From contig CM073535.1 of assembly GCA_037074615.1 (NCBI GenBank), positions 10,765,001-10,829,000 on the forward strand: DNA of 64,000 nucleotides. Direction: 5' to 3'. The DNA comes from Leucaena leucocephala (lineage: Eukaryota; Streptophyta; Magnoliopsida; Fabales; Fabaceae). The notes under the pieces were generated by a model. It was not told where the DNA came from. It searched no databases and saw nothing but the letters and a program-made list of their open reading frames with translations. The position numbers were made by a program, and so were the translations under genes. Each line of letters starts with the position of its first letter. The stretch's first letter is position 1. This document shows, piece by piece, positions 36,301-48,300 of this stretch.

Positions 36301-39300
36301 AATTTTTCCGTTATATGCGTAGATAATTACGTAAGATAACCCATAAACCCCTAGTCTATAAATAGCAAAACATACCTAATGTAATGGTGTGTGATGACAT
36401 TATAGTGAATATACTCATTCTATAGAATTCTTTTATCTCCTCTTCCCATGTTCTCTTTCCCTTGGATGCTCTCTCTCTTTCACTCTCCTTTCTATCATCT
36501 TTGATCAAAGAACACAATAGAGGTATTAGAGCCTGCGTTCCTCGGACTGTGACTCTGAATGGTAGAAACCAAAACTCAAGAAATGCAAAGTCTCAAGTAG
36601 CAACTGCAGAGCATGGACAAGTTATAGGAGAAGATTCTAGGATTCACAATGAAATCCAAAACATGGGTCACGTTTGACAAGAAATGCAGGCAATGGCTCA
36701 AGAAATGCGTAACATTGCCCCACCACGCATCCAACCGGAACGGGAACCACCGGAACGATGACAACCTTGATGAATGCCAACGAACCTGTCTCCCCAGAAT
36801 GGATTTTCCGAAGTATGATGGCAAAAATATCCACTCGTGGATACTGAGATGCAAGCAATACTTCCGACTAGAGAACATCCCAGTATAAGGGAAGGCGGAC
36901 ACAACAGCTATGAATTTAGATGGGGACTCCTTTGAATGGCAATTGGCTGTCGAACGAAGGTGAGGAGACCATCGACCTTCCTGGACTGAATATGTTGAGC
37001 TCCTACAGACCATCTTACGAGAAGCCGATGACTGCGTTGGCCCACCACTGACAAATGGGGACATTGGCCGAGTTCAACGTTAAATGCGACACCATCTCAA
37101 CCAAGTTGAATCTTTCCGAAGCGTACTTAGTGGACGTTTATGTGGGGGCGCTGAAGGAGATTATCGACTCTATAGATATTTGATCCCCACATGTTGGTAT
37201 AGGCGCGGCGACTTGCAAGAATCCAAGAAATTGTGATGAACCATCACAATAACAAGGTTGCCAGCGAATGAAATGGGAGACAGAGTTTGGGTTCTTCAGC
37301 TTCAACAGCTCAGTCAAACTCCTACAAGAATGCTCTATTAAGCAGTAAGGCCCCCCAACGAAATAGAATGTCGCAATTAACAATTAAAGATACAGACCCT
37401 AGCTTCAAGAACTAAGCAAGATACGTGCGACATCTCAAGATGCTGAAAGCCAATAAAGAAGCAGAGCATTGAGCTAAGAATCTGTGCTTTTACTACCATG
37501 AGCTGCTCTCCCGCGACCATCGCTGTCCTTAAAGGTAGAAAATGCAATTACATTTTATTGCACTTGACGAAGACAATGATGACTCCAGATGCTTTGACGT
37601 TAGTGTGGAAAATGCCGATGACTCTGTTCCTTTGATTTCGCTGCATGCCATTAACGGCGAAGAGACTAGAAGGACCAGAAAATTGCAGCTAGTGTCGGTA
37701 AGAAAAATATGTGTTGATAGATAATGGAAGTACCTATGACTTCCTCGACCTCGGTCTGGCGAAGAGATTAGGTTGGAAAGAGGAGAGCATGGACCTTTCT
37801 TTTGTACAAGTGGCTAGGGGGCGTCAGCTAAAGGTTCATGGAATCTAGGAAGGATTCAGATGGAAGATGCAGGGCATGGAATTCAAGTGTGCACTCAAAG
37901 TCATTGATCTATACACTTATGATATTGTGCTCGGTTTGGAATGGCTGAAATCTATCAAGAATGCCTACTGGAAGTATGACCAAATGATTATGCACTTCTA
38001 GTATAAAGGGAAATTATGCAAGTTGCAAGTTGTTGGGCCTAAGACATTAGATGTGATGCCTATAACTCAATTGAGTGCTCATTTGGGGGTGAACAACAGA
38101 TGTTTCTGGTGCAACTCCTGCATCCTCTAGAGAAAAGTGAATCCCAATGCCTTATGGTTCAGGCTGAAGCTAAAGATACGCAAGAACAGTCGACTTTAAC
38201 TTAATATGAGGATGTATTTAGGGAACCCAAGGAATTACCCCCATTGAGACCTGACCACAACCATCCTATAGTATTGAAGGAAGGAACAAATCCCAATAAC
38301 CTCAAACCTTACTGATATTTTGCTGTATAGAAAGACGTCATTAAGCAGCAAGTTAAAGAACTTTTGCAGAATATAGTACTTCAAGAAAGTTCGTCACCCT
38401 TTTTTGCCCCAATTGTTTTGGTAAAAAAGAAAGATGGGACTTAGAGGATGTGCATTGATTATAGAGAATTGAACAAATGCACAATCAAGAAACAATATCC
38501 AATTCCATTGGTGGAAGATTTGTTGGATGAATTGCATTTGGCCAAATGGTTTACCAAGTTGGATTTGAGTTGGGTACCATCAGATAAAGATGGTTCCTGT
38601 AGATTGTCATAAGACAGCATTCAAAACTCACTCAAGCCATTATGAGTGGTTGGTCATGCCTTTTGGTTTAACTAATGCTCCAGCCACCTTCCAAGGGCTA
38701 TGAATGATATCTTTAGGCCCTTTCTTCGTAAGTTTGTATTGGTGTTTTTCGATGATATTCTTATCTACAACTCCTCTATGGCTGAGCATGTTCATCACTT
38801 AGAAACTGTTGGAAGTTCTTCGTGTTTAGCAATATTTCGTCAAGAAAAGTAAATGCACCTTTGTTGCCTAGGATGTTGAGTATTTAGGACATTAGGCCTG
38901 AGCAAAATGCCCGGAGCCCAATGGGCTCGCCCAGATCCGTATTCAATTAACTATATTCAAGCCCGCCCAAATTGAGCCCATAACGGGTGGGTTTAATTGG
39001 GCGGGCTGAAGATATTATACGGGCGGGGCACGGGCACACCTTCGGGCTGCCTGTGCCCGCCCGTATATAAATATATTAATATATATATATATATATTTTT
39101 TACAAAAATAGTTTTTTGGTTTTTCAGTTTTTCCTAATTCCTTTATCCGCTGCGCGTAAACCTGGCACCTGCGTCATTATGTTCATTGCATTTCCTTTTC
39201 CTTCACTCTTTAGACTTCAACCAATTTAGGTTAGGTTAGGGCTTGCCGGCGCCGCTTGCGTGAATCGTGATTGCCTAGCCAGTAGCCACTCTGCAAACAA

Positions 39301-42300
39301 TTCATCGTTTCTTCTTCCTCCGCAAGTGCCACTGCGCCAGCAATTCTTCGAGAGTTGGAGTCCTCTTCCACCGTAGCTCTGTTGGAAAGGCGTCACCCGA
39401 GCCACCTGAGCTTAGAGCTCGACCAATTTGCAATTCCTCTTCCTTCGCAGCGACTGCAGCTTCCACCTTTCCAATAGAGGCACATCGTCGGCCACCGAAA
39501 CGGTTGAAGCTCACAGAACCACCTGAACTCCAACTGTAACCTGCATCAGTACCGTCGTCGGTGTCTGCTCCACCTTAGCCACCTGAGGTCCACTTGAGCT
39601 TCTTTACCGTCGTCACTCTTGGACTCTTGGCTCTCTTCGTCGTCACTGTCAGTGCTTACGAGAGGTAGAATCTTAGATTTTTGCTTGCTGTGATGCTGTC
39701 GTCACTCTTCTTTACCGTGCTCGCTGTCGTCCTATCCCTTTTCTATCAATTTCAATTTTTACAGTTTTAAATTGGATTTTCTCATTTGCTAAGATCTTTT
39801 TTAAGGATTTTCCCATGAATCATTCATGTCCCTGTAATGGAAACTTAATTTTAAAACAAATTCCATCGAATTTTATTGGCAGAATTTTAGTAGAGGCGGA
39901 GAAGTTGTTATAACTTGAGCCCAAAATGTGCAAAGGAGTCACCATCTCGGCATCTCCCATTTGTTGCCTTTTATTAAAATTGCCGTGCACATGAATTATA
40001 GAAATGGCAATGATAGTGTATTCAAATTGACAAATTCGTATGCAGTTTTATTAGTGAAAGTAATTTGATGTGGAGCTACACATAATATGCTTTGAGGTTT
40101 TGACTTGCAATCATGTAATGTAATAGTCCTATAATGTTTTTTATATATACATACATGAGTGGGTTGTATGGGAGGTTTATCAAGCTGCTGCTGCTAGTGC
40201 TACATAACAAGTTATTGTTTCAGTCACTGCTATGTAACCCTTGTGTTTTTCTGCTCACTGCTATATATACATATATGAGTTGGTTATATTCAACCCTTGT
40301 GTTTTCCACTCACTGCTACATAGCAAGTTGTTGCTGCGCCTAAGATCACAAAAATAAATGTTCATATATACTATGTTTTTAATCTCATACGTTGTACAAG
40401 AATGATTCCACCCTCCTCTGCTGTTTCTATCATTTTCTCTTGTATGATTCCACCCTAAGATCATAGTTGCTTTTTCATTTCTTATCAGTTGCTATTTCAT
40501 TTAAGAGTTGCCTGATTTCTTTGATTTTAATTGTTGTTGTTGGTTTGGATAATGAAGGAAAATGAGCTCAGAACAATCTCCAATCACCACAATGGAATAT
40601 GCTATTGAAGAGGTTAATGAAACTGAAGCTGAAGCCACTGCCACCTCACCAAATAAGGAAGGGAAAGCTCAATCACAAGCAAAGAAAAAAAGGAGGCAAA
40701 CATCTGATGCATGGAAACATTTTACTAGGATGCCATTAAGTGAAACAAAAGGTAAACATCGGGCAAAGTGTAACTATTATGGCGTAGATTATGCAAGTCA
40801 TCCTACTTTGCATGGGATAAACCAACTTTGGCGACATTTGGCAAGGTGTCCACAAAATCCGAATAGAGCAAATAGTCAAACACAGAGTTTTTTCTCTAGT
40901 TCTGGTCAAACACATGTGTTTAGCCAAGAGCGATGCAGAAAAGCACTTGCAAGATTCATCATTAAGGATGAAATGGCTTTTAGGACTGTGGAAGGGGAAG
41001 GTTTTCAAGAATTATTGCAAGAGCTTCAACCTAGATTTCATATACCTTCACGATGGACAGTTGCTAGGGATTGCTACAACTTGTATGTAGAAGAAGCAAA
41101 AGGTTTAAGAAAATATTTTAAACGATCTAAAGTTCGTGTGTCCCTTACTACAGATTGTTGGACCTCAGTTCAAAATTCAAACTATATGTGCTTGACTACT
41201 CATTGGATTGATGATAGATGGACTTTGCAAAAAAGAATTTCAAATTTTTGTGTCATTGAGAACCACAAAGGGGACACAATTGGCAAGCAAATTGAGGATT
41301 GTTTGTTGAAGTGGCGCATTGACAAAGTCTTTACTATTACAGTTGACAATGCTTCTTCCAATGATACTACAGTTGCTTATTTGAAAAAACGCTTAAGGAG
41401 TTGGAATGGTCTTGTACTTGATGGAGAGTTCTTGCAAATGCGGTGTGCTGCTCACATACTAAATCTAGTTGTTTCTGAAGGATTAAAAGAAATGAACAAG
41501 TCCATTGAGCTCATTCGCCATGCAATTAAATTTGTTAGATCTTCTCCAAGAAGACAACGCAGATTTAAAGAGTTAGTGGAAAAAGAGAGAATTGATTCGA
41601 AGAGCCTACTATGTTTGGATTGTCCTACTAGGTGGAATTCGACATACCTTATGTTGGACAGTGCAGTTAAATTCATCAAAGTCTTCACTAGGATGGAAGA
41701 AGAAGATGCAGACTACAAGGATTATTTCAAGAAGCAAGTTAAACTTGATTCAAGGCAACATGATGATTGGGGTTGGGGTGTTGATGTTCATGATGATGAT
41801 GCCCACAATACAACTACTATCCCTATAGTGCAACCTCCTACTGCATATGATTGGAGTATTGCGAAGGAGTTTCTTGTGTTTTTGAAGTTGTTCTACTCCA
41901 TGACCCTAAAATTTTCTGGGTCAAATTATGTGACGACTAATAATTGTTTTCAACATATAGTCGCCATTCAATCAAACCTTTCTGCAAGTATAGATAGTTC
42001 CTATTCTCTGTTGGGTGACATGGCTAGAAGGATGCTAACTAAGTATGATAAGTATTGGGAAAATTTGGAGAAATTGAATCCACTTCTGGTTATAGCAGTG
42101 ATACTAGACCCTCGATACAAGTTGACATATGTCAAAATTGCTTTTGAAACAATTTTCCCTGATCTGATAAAGCGTGAAGCAAAGTTGAAGCAGATTATGG
42201 ATGTCTTGTATCGATTACAGGATCAGTATGTAACTTTAATCCTCCCATCAAGGAAGCTTCTACATCTCAGTCTGAGCCATTAGAACAAGTCGATGCCAAT

Positions 42301-45300
42301 ACTTGTGTTAGGAATATGCTACTTCCAGGTGTTGACCCTGAACTGTCATTGTCTGCTATTGATCCCACTTTTAAGAAGTTTTTAGCCAATGCAAAGATTG
42401 TGACTAAAAGGGTTGAACAACTTTCAGATGTGGATGAATATCTTCAAGCCGATTTACTTGACTATTCTGAATCAAAATTTGACCTTCTGGCATGGTGGAA
42501 AGTGCATTCTTCTAAGTATAAAGTTCTAAGTCTGATCTCCCGTGATTTGTTGGCTGCTCCAGTCTCTACAGTTTCTTCTGAATCAGCTTTTAGTACTGGA
42601 GGTCGAGTCATCGATGCTTTTAGGAGCTCCTTATCCTCAAGCATGGCGGAAGGACTCATATGTGCTCAAAATTGGCTACGTATGACTCCCCCTAAATTAC
42701 AGGAGTTTGATGTTGATAATTTTGAGCAATCAACAAGTCTTGTCGCTGGTAATTTCATAACATTTTCAACTTGTATTGTTTCATTTTTTTATTACATACT
42801 AATATATTTTTTCAAATTTGTTTTGTAGAAGTAGAGGCAGCTTCGTCTACAACTATCAAAAGTGAATCTGATGAAGATGATAGCTGATCGTATTCATAGT
42901 CCATTTGAAAAATGAAGATTATGCATGATTACATTATGTGTGCATTGTGGACTGTGTGATTAACAATTTGTAGTTATGATTGTGGACTATGGTATTTTTG
43001 TTGTTGTGATTTTAGTATGAACAATTATATTATGTATGTACTATTGTTGCTTTATTCTGATTGTTATTAGAACTTTAAATTAGTTTAAATAGGGAAATTT
43101 TTCTATTTTTCACAAACGGGCAGCCCATGCCCGTTTTAGCCCAAACGGGTTCAGCCCAGCCCGTTTATTTCGGGCTTAAACGGGCTAGCATACGGGCATG
43201 GGCGAGCCCGTGCCCATTTAAGTTTTAACAGGCGGGCTACGGGCTAACCCACGGGCTAGCCCGTCCCACCCGTTGCACTACCCTATAGGACATATTGTGG
43301 CAGACAAGGTGTCAACTGACCCTAAAAAGATCCAGGCAGTTGTAGATTGGCCAGAACCTACGAATGTGAAGCAATTGAGAGGGTTCCTTGGGTTGGCTGG
43401 CTGCTACAGGAGGTTTATTAAGGGGTTTAGGGAGTTTGCTCATCTTTTGACTTTACTCACACACAAGGATGCCTTCCAATGGTCAGAACAGGCCAGCATT
43501 TCGTTCCAAAAACTGAAGTATATTTTAGTTTCAGCCCTGATGCTTGCTCCTAGATTTTTCTAAGTAGTTCGTGGTGGAAACTGATGCATGTGGTGTAGGA
43601 GTAAGGGCTGTCCTCATGCAGGAAGGACAGCCACTTACTTTTTTCAGCAAGGCATTAGCTCCCTAAATGTGAAGCTATCAATATATGAGAAAGAACTGTT
43701 GGCGATGGTCCTTGTGGTTGAAAATTGGCATTAATATCTAGAGAGGGCTCGATTCAACATTAGAACAGACTGGCAAAGCCTAAAATGTTTATATAGTAGA
43801 TGCCCTTTCCATATTGCACGGCTCTCAAATCCTACAGATCACTCTTGACATTGCTTCTCCAGAACTGGACTTGATAAAAGGCTCTTAAGAAACTAATTCT
43901 ACGGTAGCAGCAATTCTGTTAGATATAAAGCAGCAAGCTGATGGTTTCATGGGAAAATTTTCCTGGGATGGGTCTATTCTACACAAGGATGGTAAGATCG
44001 TAGTTGGGAATGTTGCTGCTACTAGATAGAGAATTCTTGAATGGTTACATTCTAGTGCTCAAGGGGTCACTTAAGAATTAATGCAACTTACCAAAAGGTC
44101 TGTGGCTTATTTTGGTAGAAGAACCTTCATAAGGAAGTTGAAGAGTATGTGAAAGGCTGTGATACATGTGCTAGATGTATGAGACTGTGGCATCTCTAGG
44201 ATTGCTACAGCCTCTTCCTATTCCAAGTAAGGTTTAGGAAAGTATATCGATGGATTTCATTGAAGGACTTACTAAATCCAATGGGAAGGAGGTGATCTGG
44301 GTCATAGTTGATAGGATGAATAAGTATGCTCACTTCCTCAGCTTATCTCATCCATTTACAGCTGCTTCTCTTGCTCAAGTTTTCCTTGATCAGGTATACA
44401 AGCTCCATGGTGCACCGGTAGAATCATAAGTGATCGAAATCTTATTTCCATTTGTAATTTCTAGAGGGAGTTCATCAAGGTTTTGAAAATTGAACAAAAG
44501 TTGTCTTCTACATACCATCCCCAAATGGGCAAACTGAAGTTTTGAATCGGTGTCTAGAATCTTATTTGAGATGTATGTGTTGGGAAAATCCTAAGGAATG
44601 GAATCATTGGGTGTCATTGGCTGAATGGCGGTATAATACAACCTTTCACACTTCTACCAAAGCAACCCCATATGAGTTACTATATAGAAACCTCTAGTTT
44701 ATTCTCCTTACATTCCTAGGTCAGCTGTCCTTGAAGCTGTGGACAATTTGAAGCGAGAGAGAGAATGCTAGCAATTCTGAAACATCACTTACATCATCTA
44801 TCAATACTATGAAGCAAAAAGCAGACACTAAGAGATCTGATGGGGAGTTCCAACTAGGCCAATAGGTTTTCCTGAAGTTACAACCCTATAGGCAAGTTTC
44901 TACAGCAACTTGCAGCACTCAAAATCTAGCTCCTAGGTTCTATGGAGCGTACAAGGTAATAGAAAAGATTGGACCAGTAGCTTACAGGAGTTGCCTCTTG
45001 AACCCAGGATTCATCCTACATTTCATGTGTCCCTATTAAAGCTCTATCCAGATCCTAGTGTTAATCAAAGACATCCTTCTATTGACTATCCTACTGTCCC
45101 TAGTTCTCACTATCTTGAGAAAATATTGGCTACTAGAATTGGGAGGAAGAAGAAGCGCATTATCACTGAAGTTTTAGTACAATGGAGGGGGTAACCAGAA
45201 GAAGAAGCTTCTTGGACTTCTCTTTACAATTTGCAGTATCAGTTCCCTGAGTTTCAAGTCTCCAACCCTTGAGGGCAAGGATTGTTTAAGGGGGTATTGT

Positions 45301-48300
45301 TATAAAGTTTCATTGCTGTTAGTTTTCCGTTATATACGTAGATAATTAAGTAAGATTACCCCTAAACCCCTAGTCTATAAATAGCAAAACATACTCGATG
45401 TAATGGTGTGCAATGACATTACAGTGAATATACTCATTTTTTAGAATTCTTCTATCTCTTCTCTTCCCCTGTTCTCTTTCCCTCAGATGCTCTCTCTATG
45501 TCAATTCTTCTATCTTTACCTCTCTTTTCTGTCATCTTTGATCAAGGAACGCAACAGTGCCACCATGGTATGCCATGTTGTATTGTCTCTAATAAAGATT
45601 CTTTCTTCATGAGTGCATTTTGGAGAGAATTATTTTAGATCAAGCCAAACTCAATTGAAGATGACCAAGACTTACCATCCACAATCAGATGGCCAAACAG
45701 AAGTGGTGGATAGGTGTCTTGAAGCTTACTTGCCAAGTTTTGCACATGAATAACTTGATTGTGGCATAAGCTTCTTTATGGAGTTGAATATTCCTACACT
45801 AGTTATCATGCTTCTACAAATTCTTCTGCTTTCAGAATATGGGCGAGATCCACCACCTTTATCTCCCTATGTGAAAGGTGAAACACTCATTGCCAACATG
45901 GAAGGGCAATTAGAAACTAGAGATGCAATGCTCAAGCTACTCAAGGAGAACTTATGCAAAGCCTAAGACCAAATGAAAACCAATGTTGACCACATAGAAG
46001 AGAACTAGAATTCAACGAGAGTGATGTCTTATGGCTACATGAGCAACCTTTTTGTTAAAAATCACTCTCTACGAAGAAGTGTGAGAAGTTGTCTATAGGG
46101 TTTTTTTGGCCCATACAAAATTCTAAGATTGGACATATTGCATGAGTTGGAATTACGTCTAGATTCCAAAAAACGTATTATCTTACTTGTTTCACTCCTC
46201 CGTGCAGCTTATGGAAAGCAAACCTCATCACCTGCTTCTCTTCAACTTTCAGCAAATTTCGAATTGCATCCAGAACCTTCACAAGTTCTAGCACATCACT
46301 GGACAAGATATGACACTCTCAATTTACTTATTCAATGGCAGAACAGACCAATTGAGAAACCAACTGGGAAGAATGCCTTTTGCGAACTCAATTTTCCTCT
46401 TTTCAACTTGAGGACAAGTTGACATTCCAAGAGGGCTTCTGTTAAGAGACCATAGCAGACTTATTTTAGAAGAGGAATATGTCAAAGGCTGAATTAGATA
46501 TTTTTCTGACTGTTTTTGTTGAATATTTTGCTGTATAATTATTTTTGATACATTTTAGGAGTTTGTTCAGTAGAATAAGGGACCAATATGTTTGTTATGA
46601 GGCCCCAAAATTCAATTGTTATTCCTTTGGTTGTTGCATTCTGTTCAGATTTTAGGAGATTTCTCTGAATTTATTTAATTATATTAATGTATTCCCAGTT
46701 CTATAAATAGGATTGCAACTTCAAAAGCTACTTAGATTTAAATAAAAGTTCTTCCATTCATATTTGGAGATTCTCCTAAGCTTTTGTCTATTATGATTAT
46801 TTAGAGTGAGATTCTCACTCTTATTTTCTTAACAGCCTTTCCTTTCATCATACTATAATTGTTCTGTTTGAGCACCTACCACAATGATTGACCATGTTAA
46901 TTTCCTCGTGGAAGTCTCCCTTAAATTCTTATAATTTTAGCTTTACTCTCATAGAAAATGAAGGGCACAAAACCAACATGCTTTCGAGCAAAACTAACCT
47001 GAGGAAGATCCAACATGCAGCTTCACAAATTGAGGAGGTTGGTCTGCATCACTTTCCTCTAGCTTCCTTAAGGATGGTCGAGAGAATCCTGAATATTTTT
47101 TGTTCATCTGCCATTCTTCATAAAGTGATTGAACAACACCTCCTAATATTGTCAATACTTGAGAATTTAAACAAACTATACCGCTACGAATCACAGTTTT
47201 ATCTTCCAAGCGAATCTGTCAAATAGAATATGAGAGCAATATCGATTAATTAAAAGTGATAATAATCTAGAACATGCATACAATAAGGATACATACAGAA
47301 AACATACACATAAAAGAGAAAGAAAGAGAGCAATAGATCAAGCATATACTGTAGCACAAACTACAAACCTAGAAAATATGACTGTACCAATTAAAACAAA
47401 CATATAGGTTAATGCTAATTAACAAATATTAACTGTATCAATTAAAATATTCCAAAACATGCATCAACTGATGAAAACTTTCATTACCAAATTACAGAGC
47501 AGGAGGAATGATGCGGCCCTATATGGCGTCCTAGGTGGCATGCCAAGCTATCAATTCATCCAAGGCCAAATCATGTAACTCTATGTGATCCAAGTAGAGG
47601 AAAGCACAAGAGTAGAGATTCAGATTCCACAAGCTACAGTGTTTTTGGAAACCAAAACCCTATTGAAAGTCCAAAACACAAGTATACACTTGGAGGAGGT
47701 AAATTAGGCCATAAACTTTCATATTTAGGCCTAAATGCACGTTGCAATGAACCATGGGAGCTCAAGGATGTGAATAGTAGTTCGAGACAACTTTTGGAGA
47801 GGCACCTAATTGCTCATTAATGGGCCTTTGAGGTTAAGTAAATCAATTAGGGTTTCTTTTAGCTAGGGTTTTCTAGAGTTATAGCTCTCTTTGCCTATTT
47901 AAGTTAAAGGCCACATTATGTACACACAGATGGAGAGTTGAATAATGTTGATTTTTCCTAAGCAAATATAGCTTGTTTCCTTGTATTCTTTGGAGAATAC
48001 ATGTTGGTAGCAAGAGTGTGATCGACTCTAGTGTTTCTTATACTTGGAATTTCTTGAGCCATTGTTTCCATTGCGTGTTGGGTTTCCTATACTCAAAGTG
48101 TTTTAGAATGCATATTCATTAGGTTCCTAGTTCCAACTTCCAAGATCATAATTATCTATCTCTATATTATTATTCTTGTTTCTTTGTTTCCGTATTTTGC
48201 TAACCAATTCATCATTTATGGATTTTTTAGGACAAGTTCCTATTGGGTCCACATAGAGTTGGTATCAAACTCTAGTTGCTAAGATCAGGTTCCGTCTTTG

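Larger units (their letters stand above)
38893..43285 (+). mobile_element. hAT transposon
   Basis: 4393 bp flanked by the perfect 8-bp duplication TAGGACAT (38885-38892 and 43286-43293), which splits the gypsy codons for EYLGH-IVADK. The ends are TAGGCCTGAGCAAAATGCCC and, inverted, TAGGGTAGTGCAACGGGTGG, sharing TAGG....G.GCAA. Subterminal CGGGC/GCCCG words are clustered at both ends. One transposase gene with a BED finger and C-terminal dimerisation domain lies inside. Confidence 0.93.
36278..45556 (+). mobile_element. Inner Ty3/gypsy chromovirus
   Basis: 9279 bp including an hAT insertion. Perfect 5-bp duplication GTGCC (36273-36277 and 45557-45561) inside the right arm of the outer gypsy palindrome. 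5' LTR 36278-36519, a degenerate primer-binding site (GGTATTAGAGCC), gag, protease, reverse transcriptase, RNase H, integrase and a chromodomain, then polypurine tract TTTAAGGGGG and 3' LTR 45298-45556. All domains contain stops or shifts. Confidence 0.92.
27072..46834 (+). mobile_element. Rearranged Ty3/gypsy element hosting the nest
   Basis: Two related LTRs in the same (plus) orientation bound the region: a truncated left one (27072 to about 27393) and a full right one (46440-46834). Between them, beside later insertions, lie two copies of the same integrase-chromodomain region in opposite orientation: minus at 27394-27866 and 35766-36108, plus at 36109-36277 and 45557-46439. The halves meet head to head near 36108. 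Two plus-oriented LTRs with an inverted internal copy is not a normal element. Autointegration or recombination with a second copy is the likely cause. No 5-bp target duplication was found. Confidence 0.65.

Noticed and set aside
36278..45556. Idea that the two gypsy elements are one
   Set aside because: The inner LTR pair differs in sequence from the outer pair and has its own GTGCC duplication inside outer-gypsy integrase sequence.
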